DNA of 64,000 nt from Azospirillum sp. TSH64 (GTDB lineage Bacteria; Pseudomonadota; Alphaproteobacteria; Azospirillales; Azospirillaceae): NCBI RefSeq assembly GCF_003116035.1, contig NZ_LGQW01000015.1, positions 3,961,769 to 4,025,768 of the forward strand, in the 5' to 3' direction. Positions 47,418-55,532 of the stretch are shown in pieces. Position 1 is the first letter of the stretch. Each line of letters starts with the position of its first letter. The notes beneath the pieces were generated by a model that ran no database searches, was not told the DNA's origin, and saw nothing but the letters and a program-made list of their open reading frames with translations. The translations under genes were made by a program, and so were the position numbers.

Positions 47418-47494
47418 TTGAGACATTGTTTGCGTCGAGCGCGGGCCGCACCGCGCTTCGCGGTTTTCAACACGAGTGAAGGAAGGGCTCACGC

Positions 47495-48271
47495 ATGTTC
47501 GATGATCTGAAAGGCCGGCGCGTTCTGGTGACGGGGTCGTCCCAGGGAATCGGTCTGGCGGCGGTCGAGGCGTTCGCCCGCCACGGCGCGCTGGTCGGCA
47601 TGAACGGCCGCAAGGCGCCGGCCGACCTCGACTCCACGCTGGCCCGGCTGAACGCGCTGGACGGCGAAGTCGCCTTCCTGCCTGGCGACGTGTCGTCCAG
47701 CGAGGGTGCAAAGCGTCTGGTCGAGGATTTCGTCGCCCGCTTCGGTGGCATCGACGTACTGATCAACAACGCGGGCGGTCTGGTCGCGCGCAAGCCGCTG
47801 GAGGAGATCGACGACGAATTCTTCGACGCGGTGACCGACCTGAACGCGCGCTCCGCCCTGATGGTCACCAAATACGCGCTGCCGCACCTGAAGGCGTCCG
47901 CCACGCAGAGCGGCACCAGCGCGTCGGTGATCCTGGTCGGCTCGGTCGCCGGCTACACCGGCGGCGGCCCCGGCGCCGGGCTGTACGGTGCGGCGAAGGC
48001 GTGGCTGCACAACATCCAGAAGAACTGGGTGGCCTTCCACACGAAGGACGGCATCCGCTTCAACACGGTGTCGCCCGGCACCTTCGACACCGCCTTCCAC
48101 GCCGACAAGGACATGGACACCAAGGCCCGGATCGGCGCCGGCTTCCCGATGGGCCGCTTCGGCAAGCCGGAGGAATGCGCGCCGACCTTCCTGTTCTTCG
48201 CCTCGCATGCCTGCAGCGGCTACATCACCGGGCAGATCCTCGACGTCAACGGCGGCCAGTACATGCCCTGA
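47495..48271 (+). CDS. Short-chain dehydrogenase, probable sugar (galactose) 1-dehydrogenase
   Basis: A 258-residue classical SDR. Cofactor motif TGSSQGIG (residues 13-20), NNAG (91-94), catalytic S150, Y164 and K168 (YGAAK). Opposite a galactonate operon, the parsimonious role is oxidation of D-galactose to galactonolactone, which the SMP-30 lactonase then opens. A GGAAGGG ribosome site precedes the ATG. Oxidation of another sugar or sugar acid cannot be excluded. Confidence 0.82.
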   Translation: MFDDLKGRRVLVTGSSQGIGLAAVEAFARHGALVGMNGRKAPADLDSTLARLNALDGEVAFLPGDVSSSEGAKRLVEDFVARFGGIDVLINNAGGLVARKPLEEIDDEFFDAVTDLNARSALMVTKYALPHLKASATQSGTSASVILVGSVAGYTGGGPGAGLYGAAKAWLHNIQKNWVAFHTKDGIRFNTVSPGTFDTAFHADKDMDTKARIGAGFPMGRFGKPEECAPTFLFFASHACSGYITGQILDVNGGQYMP

Positions 48272-48280
48272 GCCGGCTGG

Positions 48281-51200
48281 CTACTCCCTCCGGCCCGAAG
48301 TTTCGGCCAATCGGCCGCTCCGGGCCGGCAGGGCAGGGGCATCGTCGCGCAGCACGACGTAGATCGCCGGGATGACCAGCACGGTCAGCAGCGTCGAACT
48401 CAGCAGGCCGAACAGCAGCGAGATCGCCAGCCCCTGGAAGATGGGGTCGGTCAGGATGAAGGCGGCGCCGATCATCGCCGCCACCGCCGTCAGCAGGATC
48501 GGCTTGAAGCGGATCGCCCCGGCCTCGAGGACCGCCTCCCGCAGCGGCAGCCCGCGGTCCCGAAGATGGCGGATAAAGTCTACCAGCAGGATCGAATTGC
48601 GCACGATGATGCCCGCCAGGGCGATGAAGCCGATCATCGAGGTCGCGGTGAAGGCGGCCCCGAACAGCCAGTGTCCTGCCACGATGCCGATCAGGGTCAG
48701 CGGCACCGGCACCAAAATCACCAGCGGCAGCCTGAAGCTGCCGAATTGCGCGACCACCAGCAGGTAGATGCCGAGGATCGCCACTGCGAAGGCGGCACCC
48801 ATGTCGCGGAAGGTGACGTAGGTGATTTCCCACTCGCCTTCCCACAGCAGCGTAGGCCGGCTCTGGTCGTCGGGTTGGCCATGCAGCAGGATGTCCGGCG
48901 CCGCCGTGAGGCCGGCGGCTTTCCAGTCGATCCGGTTCAGCCGCTCCTGCACCGCCAGCATGCCGTAGACCGGCGCCTCGTAGCGTCCGGCGAGATCTGC
49001 CATCACCATCTCGGCAAAGCGGCCGTTGCGGCGGAACAGCGGATATGACGCCGGTTCCCGCGCCATGGTGACGAGGTCGCCCAGCTCGACCGTGCCGCGG
49101 GCGCCGGGCACCGGCGTCGCCAGGATGCGCTCCGACAGGAACAGGCCCGACTTCGGCAGCCGCACCGATATCTCGATGGGAGTGCGCCCGGCGCCGCGAT
49201 GCGAGTAGCCGACCGGCACGCCGCCGACCAGCGCCTGCAACGTGTCATAGACCGCCTGCTCCTCGACGCCGTGGAACTCCAGGCTCTCGCGGTCCAGCGC
49301 GAAGCGCAGCCGCTCGCCGGGCGCACGCACGGTGTCGTCCACATCGACGATGAAGTCGACGCTGCGGAAGGCGTCCCGGACGATGCCCGTCGTCTTGCGC
49401 CGCGTCTCCGCATCGGGACCGTAGACCTCGACCAGCAGGGTGGAGAGCACCGGCGGGCCGGGCGGCACCTCGACGACCTTGAGCGAGGTGCCGTCGGGAG
49501 CGGCCAGATCCCTCAGCCGGGCCCGGATGTCGAGCGCGATGTCGTGGCTGCTGCGGTGGCGCTCGCCCTTGGGGGCGAGGTTGACTTGCAGGTCGCCCTG
49601 CTCCGGCTGGTCGCGCAGATAGTAATGGCGCACCAGACCGTTGAAGTTGAAGGGCGAGGCGGTGCCGCCATAAGCCTGGACGCTCGCCAGTTCCGGCAGG
49701 TCGGCGATCGTCCGGGCGGCGGCCAGCAGCACGCGCCCGGTATCCTCCTGCGCCGCCCCGCGCGGCAAATCCACGACGACCTGGAGTTCGGACTTGTTGT
49801 CGAAGGGCAGCAGCTTGACCGCCACGTCCTTGGTGTAGAAAAGCGCCGTCGAGGCCAGCGTCGCCACGCCGACCACGAGCAGGAATGCCCAGGCCCGGCG
49901 CCTGCTGCGGATGACCGGGCGCGCGACGGTGAGGTATAAGCGGCCCAGCAGGCCGCCCTGCTTATCGCCATGCCCGCCGCCCTGTTCATCGCCGTGCCCA
50001 GCCGGGGCTTCGCCCGGCCGCAGCTTCACCATCAGCCAGGGCGTCAGCACCATGGCGACGAAGAAGCTGAAAACCATGGCGGCCGACGCATTCGCCGGGA
50101 TCGGGCTCATGTAGGGGCCCATCAGGCCGGACACGAACATCATCGGCAGCAGTGCGGCGATCACCGTCAGGGTGGCGACGATGGTCGGGTTGCCGACCTC
50201 CGCGACCGCCTCGACGGCGGCCTGCACCTTGCTGCGGCCGTCGCGCATCGACCAGTGCCGGTCGATGTTCTCCACCACGACGATGGCGTCGTCCACCAGG
50301 ATGCCGATGGAGAAGATCAGCGCAAACAGGCTGACGCGGTTGATGGTGTAGCCCATCAGCCAGGACGCGACCATGGTCAGCAGGATGGTGGTCGGGATGA
50401 CGATCAGCGTCACCATGCCCTCGCGCCAGCCGATTGCCAGCACGATCAGCGCGACGATGGTCACGGTGGCGAGCGCCAGATGGAACAGCAGTTCGTTGAC
50501 CTTCTCGTCCGCCGTCTCGCCGTAGTTGCGGGTGACGGTCAGCGTCAGGTCCCTGGGCAGCGGCCCGGCCTGGATGGCCTGCACGCGGTCGAGGACGCGC
50601 CCGGCGATGGTCACCGCATTGGCCCCGGCGCGCTTGGCGATGGCGATGGTGACCGCCGGCGTTTGGACGAGCCCGCCCTTGCCGTCGGGCAGCAGGTTCC
50701 AGGCCGTGCTTTCGTCCGGCCGCGAGCCCATAACGATGTCGGCCACATCCTTGACATAGACCGGGCGCCCGTCGCGGGCGGTCACCAGCAGCAGGCCGAT
50801 GTCGGCGGTCCCCTGAAGCGTCTGTCCGGCCAGCGCCGGCAGGCTGCCGCCCTGGGCGCGCACCGAGCCGACCATGAAGGCGCGGTTGGCGCTCCTCACC
50901 TTGTCGACCAGCTGGTTGAGCGTGACGCCGAACAGAGCCAGCCGCTCCGGATCCGGTTCCACCCGGATCTGGTCGGGATGGCCGCCGGCGATGAAGCTGC
51001 GGCCGACATCCTCCACCTGCACCAGCTGCGCCAGCAGCTCGTCCGCCACGCCATACAGCGCGGTGTCGGTCCAGCGCGACGCCGCGTCCGGCCGGGGCGC
51101 CAGCGTCAGGGTCAGGATCGCCACGTCGTCGATGCCGCGCCCGACGATCAGCGGCTCCGGAATGCCGAGCGGGATGCGGTTCAGGTTGGCCCGCACCTTC

Positions 51201-51547
51201 TCGTGGACGCGCAGGATCGCGTCGTCCGCCGAGGTGCCGACGAGAAACCGGGCGGTGACGACGACGCGGTCGTCCAGGGTCTGGCTGTAGGTGTGCTCGA
51301 CCCCGTCGATGCCCTTGACGATCTCCTCCAGCGGCTTGGTCACCAGCTCGACCGCGTCGTCCGCCTTCAGCCCGTCGGCGCGAACCAGGATGTCCACCAT
51401 CGGCTCGCTGATCTGCGGCTCCTCCTCCCGCGGCAGCGAGAGCAGGGCGACCGTGCCGACCACCAGCGAGGCCAACAGCAGAAGCGGGGTGAGGGGCGAG
51501 CGGATGAAGGTCCGCGTTAGCACCCCGGAGAGTCCGAGCGTCATCAT
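48281..51547 (-). CDS. RND efflux transporter inner-membrane subunit (HAE1-like)
   Basis: A 1088-residue RND pump with the usual 12-TM layout. The N-terminal helix and LPREEEPQISEPMVDILVRADGL are followed by two large periplasmic loops. TM4 carries the proton-relay acidic residues (GILVDDAIVVVENIDRHW), and a second half ends with GFIALAGIIVRNSILLVDF and the RFKPILLTAVAAMIGA motif. A His/Gly-rich insert (GHGDEQGGGHGDKQGG) lies in the central cytoplasmic loop. The N-terminal LPREEEPQI style is closer to the AcrB/HAE1-like group of unknown substrate than to CzcA. It starts 4 bp inside the adaptor gene and ends 9 bp from the convergent SDR. Confidence 0.9.
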   Translation of the reverse strand: MMTLGLSGVLTRTFIRSPLTPLLLLASLVVGTVALLSLPREEEPQISEPMVDILVRADGLKADDAVELVTKPLEEIVKGIDGVEHTYSQTLDDRVVVTARFLVGTSADDAILRVHEKVRANLNRIPLGIPEPLIVGRGIDDVAILTLTLAPRPDAASRWTDTALYGVADELLAQLVQVEDVGRSFIAGGHPDQIRVEPDPERLALFGVTLNQLVDKVRSANRAFMVGSVRAQGGSLPALAGQTLQGTADIGLLLVTARDGRPVYVKDVADIVMGSRPDESTAWNLLPDGKGGLVQTPAVTIAIAKRAGANAVTIAGRVLDRVQAIQAGPLPRDLTLTVTRNYGETADEKVNELLFHLALATVTIVALIVLAIGWREGMVTLIVIPTTILLTMVASWLMGYTINRVSLFALIFSIGILVDDAIVVVENIDRHWSMRDGRSKVQAAVEAVAEVGNPTIVATLTVIAALLPMMFVSGLMGPYMSPIPANASAAMVFSFFVAMVLTPWLMVKLRPGEAPAGHGDEQGGGHGDKQGGLLGRLYLTVARPVIRSRRRAWAFLLVVGVATLASTALFYTKDVAVKLLPFDNKSELQVVVDLPRGAAQEDTGRVLLAAARTIADLPELASVQAYGGTASPFNFNGLVRHYYLRDQPEQGDLQVNLAPKGERHRSSHDIALDIRARLRDLAAPDGTSLKVVEVPPGPPVLSTLLVEVYGPDAETRRKTTGIVRDAFRSVDFIVDVDDTVRAPGERLRFALDRESLEFHGVEEQAVYDTLQALVGGVPVGYSHRGAGRTPIEISVRLPKSGLFLSERILATPVPGARGTVELGDLVTMAREPASYPLFRRNGRFAEMVMADLAGRYEAPVYGMLAVQERLNRIDWKAAGLTAAPDILLHGQPDDQSRPTLLWEGEWEITYVTFRDMGAAFAVAILGIYLLVVAQFGSFRLPLVILVPVPLTLIGIVAGHWLFGAAFTATSMIGFIALAGIIVRNSILLVDFIRHLRDRGLPLREAVLEAGAIRFKPILLTAVAAMIGAAFILTDPIFQGLAISLLFGLLSSTLLTVLVIPAIYVVLRDDAPALPARSGRLAETSGRRE

Positions 51548-52608
51548 GCACCGTCCGGGCGGACGATCACGTCGCCGGGCCTCAGGCCGGACAGCACCTC
51601 GATCCCGCCGAGCTGGTTGCCGACCCCGGGGATCGCACCGCCGACCTGCACCGGCACCTCCGTCCCGTCGGCCAGCCTTACGAAGTCAGTGCCGAAGCGG
51701 CGCAGGAGATAGCCGGGCGGAATGACGAATGCCTGCCGCGTGCCGGTGGCGACGTAGACGCGCACACGCTCGCCGACAAAGAAGTCGCCGAGCCCGCTCA
51801 CCGTGGCGTCGGCCACCACCTGACCGCCGGACATCTCGGGATAGACCTGACGGACGGTGCCGCGCTTCAGGTCGAGCGGCTTCGCGTCCGGCGCGGCCTC
51901 GCCGCCGGGCGGCATCACCGGGGCGAGGCCGCGGTCGCCGACCAGCACCGGGTCGCCCTCGTGCATGAAGCGGGCATGGCGTTCGGGCAGGCGCAGGCGC
52001 AGCACGTAGGTTTCCGTCGCGATGCTGGCGACCGTCTCGCCGGGCATCACCACGGCGCCGTCGATTGCCTTGACCTGGAGGATGCGGCCGTTGGCGGGGG
52101 CGGACACCGCGCCCTCGCGCATCTGCTCCACCACCACCGCCCGCTCCGCCGTCATGGCGGCGATCTGGGCGCGGGCCACGTCCACGGCGGACTGCGCGTC
52201 GTCGAGCCGCTGCTGCGTCCCCGTTCCGCTCGCCCGCAGCTGCCGGGCGCGGTCCAGCTCCAGGCCGGCCTGATGCTGCTGCGCCTGGAGCGCCTGGATG
52301 CGCGCGTCCAGCGCCGCCAGTTGCAGCGGCAGCTTCGGGTCATGCACGGTGGCAACGACCTGACCCATGCTGACCTTGTCCCCTTCCTTCGCCGTCAGAT
52401 CGGCGATGGTGCCGCCGATGCGGGTGCGCGCCAGCGTCTCGTGGACGCTTTCCACGGTGGCGAAGACGGCCTTCAGATCCTCCACCATAAGGGCGCGCAC
52501 TGTGAGCCGGGCGGCACCGGCGTCGGCCTGGGCCAGCGCACCGGACAGCGGAACTGCGGCGAACAGGAGCGTCGCGGCCAGAAGGAGGCCGGCGGGTCGA
52601 CGGGGCAT
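51544..52608 (-). CDS. RND efflux periplasmic adaptor (membrane fusion protein)
   Basis: A 354-residue HlyD/AcrA-type adaptor with signal peptide (about 1-25, SGALAQADA), a lipoyl half-motif GGTIADLTAKEGDKVSMGQVVATVHD, a coiled-coil hairpin (about 90-150), the second lipoyl half SAPANGRILQVKAIDGAVVMPGE and beta-barrel regions. It bridges the RND pump to an outer-membrane channel; no TolC gene is in the locus. ATG 52608 is preferred over a GTG three codons upstream. Divergent from the ArsR-type repressor. Confidence 0.88.
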   Translation of the reverse strand: MPRRPAGLLLAATLLFAAVPLSGALAQADAGAARLTVRALMVEDLKAVFATVESVHETLARTRIGGTIADLTAKEGDKVSMGQVVATVHDPKLPLQLAALDARIQALQAQQHQAGLELDRARQLRASGTGTQQRLDDAQSAVDVARAQIAAMTAERAVVVEQMREGAVSAPANGRILQVKAIDGAVVMPGETVASIATETYVLRLRLPERHARFMHEGDPVLVGDRGLAPVMPPGGEAAPDAKPLDLKRGTVRQVYPEMSGGQVVADATVSGLGDFFVGERVRVYVATGTRQAFVIPPGYLLRRFGTDFVRLADGTEVPVQVGGAIPGVGNQLGGIEVLSGLRPGDVIVRPDGA

Positions 52609-52643
52609 GACGGCCACCTTGACTGGGATGGATAAAGCACCTC

Positions 52644-52673
52644 TTGACCATTAAATAAGAATAATCTAATTTA
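52644..52673. promoter_or_regulatory. ArsR-type operator overlapping promoter
   Basis: A 22-bp AT-rich palindrome spans 52652-52673 (TAAAT at one end, ATTTA at the other, inner AGA/TCT); 18 of 22 positions are symmetric. It is overlapped by a promoter TTGACC (52644-52649), 17-bp spacer, TAATTT (52667-52672) reading toward the regulator. The repressor would block its own gene and the divergent pump. Confidence 0.75.
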
Positions 52674-52679
52674 GTGTCA

Positions 52680-53027
52680 ATGAATGAATTGGACCGCAGC
52701 CATGTGAGTTCGGCGGCGCGCCTGCTGAAGGCGCTGGCCAACGAACGGCGCCTCTCCATCCTCTGCCTGTTGGGGCGCGGGGAACTCTGCGTCGGCGACT
52801 TGGCGGACGCAGTCGGGCTCAGCCAGTCGGCCTTGTCGCAGCATCTGGCGAGGCTGCGTGCCGAGGGCCTCGTGCGGACCCGCCGCGACGGGCTGACGAT
52901 CTTCTACAGGCTGGCCAGCGCCGAGGCGGCTGCGGTGATCGAGGTGCTGGCGGGCCTGTATTGCGATCCTGTGCCGGAGGACTCTCCGGCTTCGGGCCAA
53001 TCCTTGCATCGGGAGACATCGACATGA
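52680..53027 (+). CDS. ArsR-family repressor, BigR/SqrR/YgaV-like persulfide sensor
   Basis: A 115-residue winged-helix repressor. The recognition helix is in VGLSQSALSQHLARLRAEGLV. Cysteines C29 (LSILCLLG) and C95 (GLYCDP) are 66 residues apart, as are the two sensor cysteines of BigR/SqrR (about 67 in YgaV), which form a per- or polysulfide bridge with reactive sulfur. An extra C37 is present. ATG 52680 would be the first or second transcribed base, suggesting a leaderless message; a GTG at 52674 is less likely. The stop overlaps the DUF2892 start by 4 bp. Confidence 0.85.
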   Translation: MNELDRSHVSSAARLLKALANERRLSILCLLGRGELCVGDLADAVGLSQSALSQHLARLRAEGLVRTRRDGLTIFYRLASAEAAAVIEVLAGLYCDPVPEDSPASGQSLHRETST

Positions 53028-53227
53028 GCATCGACCGCATCGTGATGGCCTTCGCCGGGACCCTTGTCCTGCTGAGCTTGGCCTTGTCGCATCTGCACAG
53101 CCCGCAGTGGCTGTGGCTGACCGCCTTCGTCGGCGCCAACCTGTTGCAGGCCGCCTTCACCGGCTTCTGCCCGCTGGCGGTCGTCCTCAAGCGGCTGGGC
53201 GCCAGGGCGGGCGCCGCCTTCACCTGA
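53024..53227 (+). CDS. YgaP-like DUF2892 membrane protein
   Basis: A 67-residue protein with two transmembrane helices: IDRIVMAFAGTLVLLSLALS, then WLWLTAFVGANLLQAAFTGFCPLAVVLKRLG. The FTGFCPLAVVL motif matches the membrane part of YgaP, which in E. coli is fused to a rhodanese and lies next to ygaV. GGGAG precedes the ATG. Coupled to the ArsR gene, it supports a sulfide/persulfide role for this locus. Confidence 0.82.
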   Translation: MSIDRIVMAFAGTLVLLSLALSHLHSPQWLWLTAFVGANLLQAAFTGFCPLAVVLKRLGARAGAAFT

Positions 53228-53275
53228 GCCTATGCAGCTGGGGTCATGGCCAAGACGATCCGCATAGACCCTGAG

Positions 53276-53316
53276 GCCGCAGTCAGCCTTCGCCTGAACC
53301 GAAGGCAGACTGCGGC
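53276..53316 (+). terminator. Long hairpin after the DUF2892 gene
   Basis: GCCGCAGTCAGCCTTCG (53276-53292) pairs with 53300-53316 with a single A-A mismatch and a 7-nt loop. No U-run follows. It separates the sulfur-responsive pair from the next small gene. Confidence 0.55.
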
Positions 53317-53394
53317 AAAGCCGCATTGTGACGTTCCGCCGCATCGATCAAGCTTGTCCCAGCTACGGAGGCCAAGAGGACGGGAGGACGGAGC

Positions 53395-53646
53395 ATGGCT
53401 CTGCTGGATCGCGACAACGCCGAAGCCGATGGCAAAGGCCCGATGGCCGGGGTGGACCGCCGGCTGCTGGTGGTGGCGCTGTCCCTGGCGCTGCTGACCC
53501 TGCTGGCGGTTCTGGACCAGTACCGGCCGACGCCGGGATCGGCGCCTCCGATGGAGTGGCAGATCCCTGGCGTGGAGCTGCCGCGGACGGTGCCGATGGC
53601 AAAGGCGCCCAGCCCGCGCCCGGACGAACTGCTGGGCGCCGACTGA
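53395..53646 (+). CDS. Small hypothetical membrane-anchored protein
   Basis: An 83-residue protein not recognised. One transmembrane helix (about residues 23-39, RLLVVALSLALLTLLAVL) is preceded by a charged N-terminus and followed by a Pro-rich about 40-residue tail, probably periplasmic. A strong GGAGGACGGAGC precedes the ATG, which supports it as real. It converges on the GNAT gene with a 12-bp gap. Confidence 0.6.
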   Translation: MALLDRDNAEADGKGPMAGVDRRLLVVALSLALLTLLAVLDQYRPTPGSAPPMEWQIPGVELPRTVPMAKAPSPRPDELLGAD

Positions 53647-53658
53647 CGGGGTTGCCGG

Positions 53659-54204
53659 TCAGCCGGCCGGCGGGCTGTCGCTCCCGTCGCCGAGCGGCCG
53701 TTCCATCAGAACGCCGTCCAGCCAGCGGCCGAACTTGAAGCCCACGGCGGGCAGGATGCCGACAGGACGGAAGCCGCAGGCGCTGTGCAGGCCGATGGAG
53801 CCGTGGTTGGCGCTGTCGCCGATCGCCGCGATCATCCGGCGGTAGCCCGCCGCCTCGCACATCTCGATCAGTGGGTCCATCAACGCCCGGCCGATGCCGC
53901 GCCGGCCCATGCCGTCGGCGACATAGACGGAATTCTCCAGCGTGAAGCGGTAGGCGCTGCGCGTGCGGTACAGGCCGGCATAGGCATAGCCGACCAGCCG
54001 CCCCTCGCACTCCGCCGCCAGATAGGGCAGCCCGCGGCCCAGGATATCGGCGCGGCGGCGGGCGATCTCGGCCTCGTCCGGCGGCACCTCCTCGAACGAG
54101 GCGGTGCCGTGCAGCACATGGCGGGCGTAAAGGGCGGTGATGGCGGGAATGTCGGCGTCGGCGGACGCCCGCACGGTGATGGCAGGCCCGGTAAGGGAAA
54201 CCAT
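53659..54204 (-). CDS. GNAT N-acetyltransferase, phosphinothricin acetyltransferase-like
   Basis: A 181-residue acetyl-CoA-dependent N-acetyltransferase. ITALYARHVLHGTASFEEVPP, the AcCoA-binding GMGRRGIGRALMDPLIEMC, and the C-terminal NHGSIGLHSACGFRPVGILPAVGFKFGRWLDGVLMER match the Pat/YncA/Bar group, which acetylates phosphinothricin, methionine sulfoximine or related amino acids. It starts 5 bp after the MFS stop and is probably co-transcribed with it. Confidence 0.87.
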   Translation of the reverse strand: MVSLTGPAITVRASADADIPAITALYARHVLHGTASFEEVPPDEAEIARRRADILGRGLPYLAAECEGRLVGYAYAGLYRTRSAYRFTLENSVYVADGMGRRGIGRALMDPLIEMCEAAGYRRMIAAIGDSANHGSIGLHSACGFRPVGILPAVGFKFGRWLDGVLMERPLGDGSDSPPAG

Positions 54205-54209
54205 GTGGA

Positions 54210-55457
54210 TCAGCTCCGGTCAGGACGGTCGGCGGGAAGAAGAAGGGCGCAGACGGTCGCCAACCCGCCGCCGACGCCGAGAAGCGCGAAACCCCAGCCC
54301 CAGCCGGCCACGCCGGCACCACCGGCCCGGTCCAGCATCAGACCGACCGCCAGCGGTGCCGCCCCGCCGGCGCCGAAGCCCAGGATGGAGCGGACGGCGA
54401 GCGCCGCCCCCAGGCTGCCCGGCTCGACCGATTCGGTCATCGCCGTCGACAGCACGGGGGAGTCGCCCAGCGCGGAAAAGCCGTAGAGCGCCGCCACCGC
54501 CAGGACCAGGGCCAGCGGCATCCCGTCCATCCAGCCGATGGTGAAGGAGCAGGCGGCCCCCAGCACGCCCATCGCCACCAGCACTGCCCGCCGGCCCAGC
54601 CGGTCGGATGCGCGCCCCATCAGCAGCGACGAGAGGAAGCCCGAGATATGGATGGCACCGGCGATCCACAGCCCGCGCATGCCCGCCCCGTCGCCGCCGG
54701 CGCCGGCCAGACTGGCGGTCAGGAAGGCCGGCAGCCACGCCCACATGCCCAGCAGTTCCCAGCAATGGGCGGTGTAGCCGGCGGTCAGCAGGAAGGACCG
54801 GCGGTCGGACAGGAAACGGAAGGCGCCGCGCAGCCGCCGCGCTCCCCCGCCCGCCACCAGATTGGGCCGCCCGAGCAGTCCCGGCGTGGCGAGCAGCGCC
54901 GCCAGCAGCGGCCCCAGCCCGCAGGCGATGAAGGCCGCCTCGTAGCCGAACCGTTCGGCCAGCCCGGCGGCCACCGCGATGGAGGCGAAATAGCCGAGCG
55001 ACCCCGCCGCCAGCAGCCAGCCCACCGCAGCACCGCGCCGGTCCGCCGGCACGCCCTGTGCCACCAGCATGATGGAGGGGGCATAGGTGCCGCCCTGCGT
55101 CAGCCCCATCAGCGCGAACAGCAGCAGTCCGCTTTCCGCCGAGCGGGCGAAGAATGCGAAGGCGATGCCGGTCAGCGCCGTCGCCCAGCTGGCCCACAGG
55201 AAGACGCGCCTGGCGCCCAGGCTGTCGGCGAACCAGGAGGATCCCACCAGCGACAGGGCGTAGCCGACGTTGAAGGCGGTCTGGATCGACCCGGCCTCTC
55301 CCGCCGACATGCCCCAGGCCTGCATCGCGGGCACGAGCGCGCCGGCATAGACCATGAAGGACAGCGAGGTGGCGAAACGGCTGGCGCAGAGCAGCACGAA
55401 CCAGATCGGCCGGGGCGTTTGGGCAGGGGCGGGAGTGGCGATGGCGGCGGTCGTCAT
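54210..55457 (-). CDS. MFS transporter
   Basis: A 415-residue 12-TM major facilitator. Motif-A-like ADSLGARRVFLWASWATALTG lies in the loop 2-3 region, and the second-half equivalent is GRASDRLGRRAVLVAMG. The start at 55457 (MTTAAIATPAPAQ) sits just before the first helix. Coupled to the GNAT gene and divergent from a LysR gene (75-bp gap). Substrate unknown; a toxic amino-acid-like compound would fit the pairing. Confidence 0.87.
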   Translation of the reverse strand: MTTAAIATPAPAQTPRPIWFVLLCASRFATSLSFMVYAGALVPAMQAWGMSAGEAGSIQTAFNVGYALSLVGSSWFADSLGARRVFLWASWATALTGIAFAFFARSAESGLLLFALMGLTQGGTYAPSIMLVAQGVPADRRGAAVGWLLAAGSLGYFASIAVAAGLAERFGYEAAFIACGLGPLLAALLATPGLLGRPNLVAGGGARRLRGAFRFLSDRRSFLLTAGYTAHCWELLGMWAWLPAFLTASLAGAGGDGAGMRGLWIAGAIHISGFLSSLLMGRASDRLGRRAVLVAMGVLGAACSFTIGWMDGMPLALVLAVAALYGFSALGDSPVLSTAMTESVEPGSLGAALAVRSILGFGAGGAAPLAVGLMLDRAGGAGVAGWGWGFALLGVGGGLATVCALLLPADRPDRS

Positions 55458-55532
55458 GCCCACACCGTCGCGGAGGGCCGGGGAAAAGGCAAATTTATTG
55501 ATCTGATCGGAATCATAAGGAAGACTGGGGGT

